From positions 930,001 through 994,000 of the forward strand of contig NZ_CP045246.1 of NCBI RefSeq assembly GCF_035189165.1: a DNA stretch of 64,000 bases, read 5' to 3'. A model generated the notes under the pieces. That model searched no databases. It was not told the origin of the DNA and was given only the letters and a program-made list of their open reading frames with translations. The translations under genes were made by a program, and so were the position numbers. Of the stretch, positions 17,816 to 24,614 are shown one piece after another (the stretch's first letter is position 1; each line of letters opens with the position of its first letter). Source of the DNA: Arthrobacter sp. JZ12 (GTDB taxonomy: Bacteria > Actinomycetota > Actinomycetes > Actinomycetales > Micrococcaceae).

Positions 17816-18201
17816 GTCTGCTGCGCCCCCCTTCCCAGATACTCGTCGGCCAGTTGTTTCACCGTGCGTTCTCCGCAGTCAGCCAGCGTGCTCAGAGCCG
17901 GCCGGGGAACCCGGACGGCGCCGCGGCTGAGGCGCGTCTCCAGGTCCCCGGCGAGTGCTGCCAGTTGGGTGGCACCCAGCATCCGAGAGGACGTCATGAT
18001 ACCCAGCAGAACCTCCTGGGCCTCCGTGGGATCCCTGTGCCGTGAGGCGTTGACCAGTCTGGTGTATCGCTTATCCCAGATCTCGATGAAGTTCCGGACA
18101 AACTGGTGCACCGGCTCCGGATCGTGGAAGTCCGTTTCCATGGCCACCAGCACGGAAAGGTCGAGCAGCGGGGCTTCGTCGGGTGATGTCACTGCGATCA
18201 T
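17812..18201 (-). CDS. Hpt-like protein lacking the phospho-accepting histidine
   Basis: A 129-residue, mostly helical protein. The segment LLGIMTSSRMLGATQLAALA aligns with the Hpt motif HxLKGSSxxLGA, and the preceding helix (VHQFVRNFIEIWDKRYTRLV) fits helix B of an Hpt bundle. The position of the phosphorylated His is a Leu and the conserved Lys-Gly is Met-Thr, so it should not take part in phosphotransfer. It may be a degenerate Hpt protein acting as a binding or scaffold partner. The ATG at 18201 lies 14 nt after the stop of the small membrane protein and in the same direction as the GT2 gene, so it is the last gene of that operon. The Hpt assignment comes from motif alignment by eye only. 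Confidence 0.6.
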   Translation of the reverse strand: MIAVTSPDEAPLLDLSVLVAMETDFHDPEPVHQFVRNFIEIWDKRYTRLVNASRHRDPTEAQEVLLGIMTSSRMLGATQLAALAGDLETRLSRGAVRVPRPALSTLADCGERTVKQLADEYLGRGAQQT

Positions 18202-18215
18202 TCCGATGTAGGCAG

Positions 18216-18404
18216 CTAGTCCTGCTCACCGTCGGCGGCAGGAGTTGCCATCTCGGAACGCGGCACCATGCGGGTCACGGCCATGCCGGCGGCGAGCAGG
18301 GCGAAGCCGGCCAGGCCCAGCCAGAAAATGTCTCCGGCGCCCGTGTAGGCCAGGGCTCCGGACCCGATACCGGCGGCCATGGGAGAAGAGGGATTGTTGT
18401 ACAT
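18216..18404 (-). CDS. Small single-pass membrane protein next to GT2 synthase
   Basis: A 62-residue protein starting at an ATG preceded by GAAAGTGG. It has a Gly/Ala/Ser-rich N-terminus (MYNNPSSPMAAGIGSGALAY), one transmembrane helix (DIFWLGLAGFALLAAGMAV), then a basic and finally acidic tail ending EQD. TYTG-like AYTGAGD before the helix faintly recalls an LPXTG sorting signal followed by its hydrophobic tail, but no extracellular domain precedes it. The gene begins 4 nt after the GT2 stop, so the two are almost certainly co-expressed. By analogy with small partners of processive glycosyltransferases (for example PgaD with PgaC) it could be an accessory subunit; that is inference. Confidence 0.7.
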   Translation of the reverse strand: MYNNPSSPMAAGIGSGALAYTGAGDIFWLGLAGFALLAAGMAVTRMVPRSEMATPAADGEQD

Positions 18405-18408
18405 GGAA

Positions 18409-19545
18409 TTACCACTTTCTTTCTGATCTGCGCAGGACATCGAAATAAGCGCGAGCGTGAACAATTTGAAGGAAGATGTCGTAGGGAAGTTCGTACATTG
18501 TGGCGGCGAGAAATCGCTGAGTGCGATTCTTGTCTTTAAGTGTGATAGATCGCTCAAGCACAAAAATTCCTGTCACAGCGAGCCAGAATGGGTGGATATT
18601 GATACTTCCCACGGCCACCAGGCTCCAAATCAAGGATCCGAGGTAGGCGAGCGTCACGAGTATTCCCACCAGGCTCAGGAGCTGCCTTCCCCAGTAGGCG
18701 GCCGTCACGCGGGTGAAGCCGTACTGGAAACAGTTCTCCATGGCACCGCGCTTCCAGCGCAGCCGCTGTGCCCAGAGTTCGCGCCACGAGCTCATTGCGT
18801 CGGTGACAAGCAGGCAGTCCGACGGCGCCAGTAGCTTCATGCCGACAGTCATCACCGCGAAACTCAATTCGTTGTCCTCGGTAAGGACGGTGGTGTCATA
18901 GACGCCACCTGCGCCGTCACCGGCAGGCAGTTCGCCGGTGAGGCGGGCCTGGGAAATCCTTCGCAGCGTGCTGGCCCGGAACATGGCGGCGGTGCCGGTG
19001 ACAACAAGGCATTTGCCTTTGAGCCGCCTCACGTCGCGGGCGTACCGGGCATACTCGTTGTCCTGCAGGTGGATCAGGAACCGCTCGGCAAGGGAAGCAT
19101 CAGGGCCGGCCTGGACGGCGCGGAACGTCCCGCCTACCGCTCCCAGGGAGGCGTCACCTCCAATATGCCGACGGGCGCCGGCCACAAAGTGCGGGTCAAG
19201 GATGGAGTCCGCGTCCTGCACCAGCACGGTGTCGTCGTCGTGCAGGGTCGGCAAAAGATTCGCGAGGACCTGGTTGAGCGCACCTGCCTTCTTGGCTGTG
19301 TTTCCGAAGCTCTCGAAGACGGAGACACCGGGAAGATCGGCGTCGCGGACCAGCTCCACCGTTCGGTCCGTGCAATTGTCGGCAATGACAATAATCTGTG
19401 AGGGGCGTCGGGATTGCTGCAGGAGACCGCGCACGGCCTGAAGAATAAGCTCCTGCTCATTATGGGCAGGAATAAGTGCGACTACCCGCCGGTCCTCGAA
19501 TGTCCCCGGCGAGACTGTCGATTCCCGGATTAGGGCAGCGGGCAT
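18409..19545 (-). CDS. Processive family-2 glycosyltransferase (polysaccharide synthase type)
   Basis: A 378-residue membrane synthase. It carries the family-2 landmarks in order: LIPAHNEQE (~25-32), DNCTDRT, the metal-binding DADS (111-114), TED (222-224) and QRLRWKRG (260-267, the Q-x-x-RW motif of cellulose, chitin and hyaluronan synthases). Two or three C-terminal membrane helices follow (LLSLVGILVTLAYLGSLIWSL and FWLAVTGIFVL), plus an amphipathic end. These features indicate chain-elongating synthesis coupled to export. The sugar cannot be read from the sequence. The ATG at 19545 has GAGGAG six bases upstream, and that site overlaps one arm of a hairpin (19551-19576). It is the first gene of an operon with the small membrane protein and the Hpt-like protein, with a GH16 glycosidase gene upstream on the same strand. 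Confidence 0.88.
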   Translation of the reverse strand: MPAALIRESTVSPGTFEDRRVVALIPAHNEQELILQAVRGLLQQSRRPSQIIVIADNCTDRTVELVRDADLPGVSVFESFGNTAKKAGALNQVLANLLPTLHDDDTVLVQDADSILDPHFVAGARRHIGGDASLGAVGGTFRAVQAGPDASLAERFLIHLQDNEYARYARDVRRLKGKCLVVTGTAAMFRASTLRRISQARLTGELPAGDGAGGVYDTTVLTEDNELSFAVMTVGMKLLAPSDCLLVTDAMSSWRELWAQRLRWKRGAMENCFQYGFTRVTAAYWGRQLLSLVGILVTLAYLGSLIWSLVAVGSINIHPFWLAVTGIFVLERSITLKDKNRTQRFLAATMYELPYDIFLQIVHARAYFDVLRRSERKW

Positions 19546-19550
19546 TACAT

Positions 19551-19576
19551 CTCCTCAACAACTCGCAATTGTTGAG
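19551..19576 (-). promoter_or_regulatory. Inverted repeat overlapping the GT2 Shine-Dalgarno site
   Basis: CTCAACAA (19554-19561) and TTGTTGAG (19569-19576) form an 8-bp perfect dyad with a 7-nt loop. In the GT2 mRNA the downstream arm ends GAG and runs into the GAGGAG ribosome-binding site (19551-19556). Folding would partly hide that site. It could equally be a DNA operator. Confidence 0.45.
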
Positions 19577-19606
19577 AAGACTATTCACCGCGCAATGCAT
19601 TACACA

Positions 19607-19623
19607 CGCGTAATTCCTACGCG
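19607..19623. promoter_or_regulatory. CGCGTA/TACGCG dyad upstream of GT2
   Basis: CGCGTA (19607-19612) and TACGCG (19618-19623) are 5 bp apart in the GT2 promoter region. TACGTG-containing direct repeats follow at about 19639-19656. It could be a regulator site; no binding protein can be named. Confidence 0.3.
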
Positions 19624-19706
19624 AATCCCTGCGGCTATTTACGTGCAATGTACGTGGGAATTATGCGAAATCCGCCGGGGGGCTACTGGGAAGTACGTGC
19701 AACACC

Positions 19707-19744
19707 CGCAGCCCTACCCGGAGAACTACCCGGGTAGGGCTGCG
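19707..19744 (-). terminator. Terminator hairpin after the GH16 gene
   Basis: A 14-bp perfect stem (19707-19720 with 19731-19744) with a 10-nt loop lies 20 bp beyond the GH16 stop. The 3' flank on the minus strand is not strongly T-rich. It probably separates GH16 transcription from the GT2 operon. Confidence 0.7.
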
Positions 19745-19764
19745 GCAGATGAGATCGGAGGGCG

Positions 19765-20904
19765 CTACCTTGCAGCTACCCGGGTAGGTGCGGAGGTCTT
19801 GGCCACCGACCGGTATCCGGTCTTGATTCCGGTGACGCGGACCGTGAGCTGGGCGTTCCTGTCCCGAACGTTCACCCTGTAGGACTTCGCCGTTGCACCG
19901 GAGATGGCCACTCCGGAGCGGTACCACTGGTACCGGAAGGTGGTGCCGGTGGTCCACCGTCCGGGGTTTGCGGACAGTGTCCGTCCCGCCCGGGCGGTGC
20001 CCTGGATGGTCGGGGTGGAGGAGAGGGGGATCGGCGCGATGACGGGTGCCGGCGTCGTGCTTTGCACCGCAGGGCGAGGTGTGAAGGAAAAGTCGCGCAG
20101 CACCACGCTCTCCGGTCGGACGGTAGCGGGGGAGCCGCCGCCCCCGCCGGTGACCCATAGGTTGAAGTGGATGGCCTCGCGTGCCGGGACCGGGACGGTC
20201 GAGCCCTCCAAGATGGTCCGCTTGAGCAGTTTGCCTGTGTAGCCCTCGCCGGCGAAGGTCTCGAACGTGATCCGTCGCGGTTCCCAGACCATGCGGTGGG
20301 TCAGGACGGGATCGGCGGTGACGCCGAAGGTCACCGTGTTGTTGCCGCCCTGGCCTGGCGCCTTCGTGGCGTCGAACCAGTAGCCGTGTGCGGCGCTGAC
20401 GGGCCAGGACTCGCCGTACGCGGCGCCTCCGCCCCAAGCTGACGCCTCGCACAGGTCGATTTCGTTGTAGCCGGGTGCGGCGTCCGGGTCGTAGGTGAAC
20501 AGGCACCCCCACACCACTTCCTTCTGGAGGCTGCGCAGGTCCTTCTCCACGGTGACGCTGTAGGTTCCGTAGCCGAAGCCCTTGCGGGTGGAGAGGAACT
20601 CGGCGCCGACGGGGGCATTCCCGGTGGGGTTGGTGATGCTCAGCTTCACGTGGCCGCGGGCATCGGGATTCGCGACGTTGGCCGGATCCACGAGTCGGTT
20701 GTAGTGCGGTGCGCCGGCCCAGAAGCGTTTCTGCCAGTTGAAGCCCTTCCAGGAGAAGCTGCCGGCGGGGCCCGGGTCAACGGTAGTCATGGGTTCATTA
20801 CTAACAGTGCCAACGGCATTCGCGGGCGTGATCGTGCCGGCGGCGAGCACGACTGCGGTGACGGCAACGAAGAGGCTTCTGGGTAGGGCGCGGGTGAGGT
20901 TCAC
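19765..20904 (-). CDS. Secreted GH16-like glycoside hydrolase with C-terminal Ig-like domain
   Basis: A 379-residue exported protein. Starting at GTG 20904 (AGGAG six bases upstream), residues 1-30 are a Sec signal ending in ANA. A laminarinase/lichenase-type beta-jelly-roll follows, with the catalytic E-x-D-x-x-E as EIDLCE (Glu148, Asp150, Glu153) after PGYN, and aromatic substrate-cleft residues around it. After a Thr/Pro linker (~285-300) there is a C-terminal Ig-like module (PTIQGTARAGRTLSANPGRW, then FRYQWYRSGVAI) common in secreted actinobacterial proteins. It should cleave a beta-glucan or a related galactan. The gene lies just upstream of the GT2 synthase operon in the same orientation, which suggests trimming or turnover of that polymer (inference). 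Confidence 0.82.
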   Translation of the reverse strand: MNLTRALPRSLFVAVTAVVLAAGTITPANAVGTVSNEPMTTVDPGPAGSFSWKGFNWQKRFWAGAPHYNRLVDPANVANPDARGHVKLSITNPTGNAPVGAEFLSTRKGFGYGTYSVTVEKDLRSLQKEVVWGCLFTYDPDAAPGYNEIDLCEASAWGGGAAYGESWPVSAAHGYWFDATKAPGQGGNNTVTFGVTADPVLTHRMVWEPRRITFETFAGEGYTGKLLKRTILEGSTVPVPAREAIHFNLWVTGGGGGSPATVRPESVVLRDFSFTPRPAVQSTTPAPVIAPIPLSSTPTIQGTARAGRTLSANPGRWTTGTTFRYQWYRSGVAISGATAKSYRVNVRDRNAQLTVRVTGIKTGYRSVAKTSAPTRVAAR

Positions 20905-21136
20905 GGGATGCTCCTGGCTGTTCGATCGAGACTTGGTGTTGCTCCCGATCGAGTATGTTTGGGCTTCCCTCTGATTCCGGCAGGAACCCATCAGCGCAAC
21001 CGCATTCTTCCCAAAGCTTTGACAGCCGCTTGACTGTGCTTAAAAGTCCTGCCAAACGCGCAGCTAACCACTCATTTTCCGCTGGAAAAGCGCACCTTCT
21101 GCGCACTCAGAGGGGGCAGGACGACGACGGCGGCGC

Positions 21137-21496
21137 CTACTCGTGCGAGGGCTCGCCGGTGATCTGGTGGTCGGCATGGTTCATAGCCTCGCGGACCAGG
21201 CGCGTGAGGTGCCCGTCGACGATGCTGTACACAACGTTCCTGCCCTCACGGCGGGTGCTGACCAGGCCGGAAAACCGCAGCTTGGCCAGGTGCTGGCTCA
21301 CTGAGGTGCGGGAGGCGCCCGTGCGCTCGACCAGGGCGCCGACGTCGGACGGTCCTTCGGTGAGCAGCCAGAGCAGGTGGAGCCGGGTGGGGTCGGCGAG
21401 CATCCGGAAGGTCGCCGCGCCGGCTTCGAGACGGGGCTGGTCGGGATTGTCGGCGTGGTGGAGGCTCGGTTCCCGTTTCGGTAGGACCTCGCCCAT
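21137..21496 (-). CDS. ArsR/SmtB family metalloregulator with alpha5-type metal site
   Basis: A 119-residue winged-helix repressor: LADPTRLHLLWLLTEGPSDV, recognition helix ASRTSVSQHLAKLRFSGLV, wing TRREGRNVVYSI. It contains no cysteine, so it is not an arsenic sensor of the usual type. The C-terminal helix reads D-G-H-x10-H-A-D-H, which matches the alpha5 D-x-H-x10-H-x2-H/E site known from CzrA and SmtB, sensors of Zn(II) and Co(II). It starts at ATG 21496, 12 nt after the MFS stop, so it is the second gene of an MFS-arsR operon and probably represses it through the operator at 22767-22786. Confidence 0.88.
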   Translation of the reverse strand: MGEVLPKREPSLHHADNPDQPRLEAGAATFRMLADPTRLHLLWLLTEGPSDVGALVERTGASRTSVSQHLAKLRFSGLVSTRREGRNVVYSIVDGHLTRLVREAMNHADHQITGEPSHE

Positions 21497-21508
21497 TATT
21501 CCCTCGTT

Positions 21509-22768
21509 CTAGCGTGCCTGTTCACTCAGTTCCGGCGCCTGCACGGTGCTCTCAGCCGTGCCAACGCCCGGCCAGAGCCGGAACGCAGCCACCGTGCCCA
21601 GTGTAGCGATCACAGCCAGCACAGCGGCAGCGGTCGGCAGGCCCGCATCAGCGCCTACCCATCCCGCGATCGGGTAGCTGAGGATGAAGCAGGCATGCGA
21701 GAGCGAGAACTGCGCCGTGAAGAGGTAGGACCGCGTGTCCTCCGTGGCAGCCCTGCGCAGCAGCCGCGCCGACGGCGTATTGATCATCGATGTCCCCGCA
21801 CCCAGCAGTACCCACACCGCCGCCAGCAGCGGCGCGGCGGGAATAACAGCGACGACGACGGCGGCCGCCACCCCGAGCGCGACCACTCCAGCGCCGGTGA
21901 GCATGAGCGAGCGGTCGGTGATCCGGTCGAGGACAGTGGGCGCGGTGAGCGCCACGATCATTGACCCTGCGCCGTAGCAGGCCAGCGCCAGCGCCACGTG
22001 TACGTTGGACCCGCCCGCCAGGTCCCGCACGTAGACCACCGTATTTACCAGCACCAGCGCCGTCCCGGAGGCCACCACGAGGTTCAGCGCCACGAGCCCG
22101 CGCAGCGACGGTTCCCGCAGGAAGATCCGGGTGCCCAGGGTGGTGCGGTGCAGCAACGAGCCGGTGCTCGCCGTCGTCGTCGTAAGAGGCAGGCGGGTGG
22201 TCACCACGAGGATGGCCGAGAGGACGAAGCCAGCCACGGTTCCCAGGAACAGGTCGTTGTAGGCGAGGACCGACAGGAGGGCAGCGGCGATGATGGGGCT
22301 GAGCAGGGATTCCAGGTCGTAGGCGAGCCGCGAAAGCGAGAGTGCGCGGGTGTAGTCGCGTTCCTTCGGCAGGATCGTCGGGATGACGGACTGGAAGGTT
22401 GGGGTGAACGTGGCGGACGCGGCCTGCAGCACGAAAATCAGCACGTAAATCTGCCACACCTGGTCGGTGAACGGCAGCAGGACAGCGACGCCGGCCCGCA
22501 CCAGGTCGGCGGTGACCAGCACGGTCTTGCGAGGGAGCCGCTCGACCAGCGCCGTCATCAGCGGCGCCACGAAAACGTACGCGAACATCTTGATCGTCAG
22601 CGCCGTCCCGAGCACCGCGCCTGCCTGACCGCCGGCGAGGTCGAACGCGAGCAGGCCTAACGCCACGGTCAGCAACCCGGTGCCGAGCAGGGCCACAATT
22701 TGGGCCGAGAACAGTTTCCGGTAGGCGGCGACCCGCAGCACGTTGAGCACAGTTGCATAGTAGCTCAT
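21509..22768 (-). CDS. MFS transporter, probably metal-linked efflux
   Basis: A ~419-residue major facilitator protein with twelve hydrophobic segments. The MFS motif-A region between helices 2 and 3 appears as PLMTALVERLPRKTV. The ATG at 22768 (MSYYATVLNVLR) is preferred; the ATG at 22786 would add six residues but lies at the outer edge of the operator. The next gene, 12 nt downstream, encodes an ArsR-type sensor with a Zn/Co-type site, so efflux of a divalent metal is the best guess. It is not recognisable as ArsJ, and no GAPDH partner is present. It lies 68 bp downstream of the FAD oxidoreductase of the ars operon. Confidence 0.8.
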   Translation of the reverse strand: MSYYATVLNVLRVAAYRKLFSAQIVALLGTGLLTVALGLLAFDLAGGQAGAVLGTALTIKMFAYVFVAPLMTALVERLPRKTVLVTADLVRAGVAVLLPFTDQVWQIYVLIFVLQAASATFTPTFQSVIPTILPKERDYTRALSLSRLAYDLESLLSPIIAAALLSVLAYNDLFLGTVAGFVLSAILVVTTRLPLTTTTASTGSLLHRTTLGTRIFLREPSLRGLVALNLVVASGTALVLVNTVVYVRDLAGGSNVHVALALACYGAGSMIVALTAPTVLDRITDRSLMLTGAGVVALGVAAAVVVAVIPAAPLLAAVWVLLGAGTSMINTPSARLLRRAATEDTRSYLFTAQFSLSHACFILSYPIAGWVGADAGLPTAAAVLAVIATLGTVAAFRLWPGVGTAESTVQAPELSEQAR

Positions 22769-22786
22769 GTGCGCAGACGTGCACAT
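22767..22786. promoter_or_regulatory. ArsR-type operator at the MFS start
   Basis: ATGTGCGC-AGAC-GTGCACAT is a dyad with 8-bp arms and one mismatch. It overlaps the first codons of the MFS gene. ArsR/SmtB repressors bind such imperfect repeats at their own operon promoters. The regulator encoded downstream is the likely ligand. Confidence 0.5.
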
Positions 22787-22836
22787 AAGCGTTCGCGAGC
22801 GCCGGAACGATCACGACTTCCGTGCGCCCCGAGCCG

Positions 22837-24189
22837 CTAGGCGTTCTCGCCCGAACGGCCGTGCGCGAGTCCGGTCGGGATCCCGATCAGTGCCGGCTCC
22901 GGCGCCCCGCAGCACGCCGCCGCATCGGCCGGCGCCGGAACATCACAGCTGGTTCCGGCGTCGGTGGAGCACACGCCCGTCTCAGGTAGCTCGAGGCGTA
23001 CGTGATCTGCCGCCTCGCGGTCCCCGGCAAGTGCGGCTGCAACAGAGCGGACCTGCTCGTAGCCGGTGGCGAGAAGGAAGGTCGGCGCCCGGCCGTACGA
23101 CTTCATCCCCACAATGTAGAAGTCCCGCTCGGGATGCGCGAGCAGCTTCGCGCCATGCGGAGGGACGGTGCCGCAGGAGTGGAACTCCGGATCGATCAAC
23201 GGCCCGAGTTCGCGGGGTGCCTCCACCGCCGGATCCAGTTCAAGGCGCAGCTCCCGCAGGATGGACAGGTCCGGCCGGAAGCCGGTGCAGGGCACGACGA
23301 CGTCGGCCTCCACCGCGCGCCCGTCCACCGCTTCAACGGTCACACCGTCGAGGCGGTCATACAGCGCACGGATGCCGAACCCCGTCCGCAGCTCGATGGC
23401 GCCTGACTCGACGAGCCTGCGCAGTCGGGCGCCGAGCTGGCCGCGTGCCGGCAGTCCGTCCAGATCTCCGCCGCCGTACACCTTCTGCGCGGAAGCGCCG
23501 CGCACCGCCCAGAGGATCCTTGTGGAGGGCTCTTCCCGCGCCAGTTCAGTGAGGCTGATCAACGTGTTCGCCGCGGAGTGGCCGGCACCGACCACCAGGA
23601 CGCGGCGGCCCGCGAAGTCCGCGCGATCTCTACCTTTCACGTCCGGCAGTGGAACAGAGACCCGTTTCCCGGTTGCCTCCTCGCCGAGCGCTGCCAGGCC
23701 GGAGACACCCAGCGGATTCCGAGTTGACCACGTTCCGGACGCATCGATGACGCCGTCGATCACGTGGTCCGTCGTCGAACCACCGCTGTGCTGGACGCGG
23801 ACCACGAATGGCGCCGCCTCCCGGTTCTTGGTGTGGGTCTTGTCCATGCCCTCACGCGTTACAGCGACAACCCGCGCGCCCGTGTGGAGGCGGGAGGCGA
23901 TCGCAGGGACCGCCGCCAACGGCGCCAGGTACTGATCGATCAGTTCCCCGCCGTACGGCACGGCCGTCGGCCGTGGGTGCTCCCAACCGGTGGATTCCAG
24001 CAGGCGCGCCGCGGCGTCGTCGACGTTGTACCGCCACGGCGAGAACAAGCGGATGTGGCGCCACTGCTCAATAGCCGCTCCAGCGGTAGCACCAGCCTCG
24101 AAGATTATGGGCTCCAACCCCTGCTCCAGCAGGTGGGCTGCAGCGGCGAGTCCGATGGGGCCCGCCCCGATCACTGCGACGCTTTTCAT
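22837..24189 (-). CDS. FAD-dependent oxidoreductase of the ars operon (ArsO-like)
   Basis: A 450-residue flavoprotein of the flavin-monooxygenase-like group. The first Rossmann motif is VIGAGPIGLAAAAHLLEQG (residues ~5-23) and the second nucleotide site is VLVVGAGHSAANTLISL (~190). The open frame extends further upstream, but ATG 24189 (MKSVAVIGAG) is the natural start. After the catalytic domain there is a Cys-rich tail with VCSTD, TSCDV and AACCG, five cysteines in about 30 residues, unusual for the family and suggestive of soft-metal or arsenic binding. The gene follows arsC by 11 nt, so it belongs to the arsenic operon. Related genes called arsO occur in other ars operons, but their reaction is not settled. 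Confidence 0.8.
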   Translation of the reverse strand: MKSVAVIGAGPIGLAAAAHLLEQGLEPIIFEAGATAGAAIEQWRHIRLFSPWRYNVDDAAARLLESTGWEHPRPTAVPYGGELIDQYLAPLAAVPAIASRLHTGARVVAVTREGMDKTHTKNREAAPFVVRVQHSGGSTTDHVIDGVIDASGTWSTRNPLGVSGLAALGEEATGKRVSVPLPDVKGRDRADFAGRRVLVVGAGHSAANTLISLTELAREEPSTRILWAVRGASAQKVYGGGDLDGLPARGQLGARLRRLVESGAIELRTGFGIRALYDRLDGVTVEAVDGRAVEADVVVPCTGFRPDLSILRELRLELDPAVEAPRELGPLIDPEFHSCGTVPPHGAKLLAHPERDFYIVGMKSYGRAPTFLLATGYEQVRSVAAALAGDREAADHVRLELPETGVCSTDAGTSCDVPAPADAAACCGAPEPALIGIPTGLAHGRSGENA

Positions 24190-24200
24190 GGCCGCACTAC

Positions 24201-24614
24201 CTACGCGGCAGGCGTGAGGGACTCGATGAGCCTCTCGATGCGGGACCGGATCTCGTCGCGGATCGGACGCACGGACTCCACGCCCTTGCCCGCCGGGTCC
24301 TCGAGTACCCAGTCCTCGTAGCGCTTGCCGGGGAAGTACGGGCACTCGTCGCCGCAACCCATGGTGATGACGACGTCGGACTCCTGCACCGCCTCGGTGG
24401 TAAGCACCTTGGGGATCTCGTTGCTCATGTCGATTCCGACCTCGGCCATGGCCTCGACGGCGGCAGGGTTCACCTTCTCCGCGGGTTGGGATCCGGCCGA
24501 GCGGACCTCGATGGCTCCGTTCGAAAGCGTGGTGAGGAACGCTGCCGCCATCTGCGAGCGGCCTGCGTTGTGCACACAGACGAACAGGACGGAGGGCTTC
24601 TTGGATTCGGTCAT
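24201..24614 (-). CDS. arsC: Arsenate reductase, LMW-phosphatase fold, mycothiol type
   Basis: Reduces arsenate to arsenite. The 137-residue protein has the phosphatase-like P-loop CVHNAGRSQMA near its N-terminus and the signature MGCGDECPYFPGKRYEDW followed by LEDPAGK. The second and third cysteines in GCGDEC and the overall form resemble both thioredoxin-linked and mycothiol/mycoredoxin-linked enzymes; in an actinobacterium the latter is more likely. Its ATG overlaps the stop of the acr3 frame (ATGA), showing tight coupling. The downstream FAD gene starts 11 nt later. Because the pump gene upstream is frameshifted, arsenite made by this enzyme may have no dedicated exit. Confidence 0.92.
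   Translation of the reverse strand: MTESKKPSVLFVCVHNAGRSQMAAAFLTTLSNGAIEVRSAGSQPAEKVNPAAVEAMAEVGIDMSNEIPKVLTTEAVQESDVVITMGCGDECPYFPGKRYEDWVLEDPAGKGVESVRPIRDEIRSRIERLIESLTPAA

Noticed and set aside
19776-19795. CTACCCGGGTAG palindrome near the 3' end of the GH16 gene as a second terminator
   Set aside because: It lies inside the coding sequence and merely echoes the true hairpin at 19707-19744.
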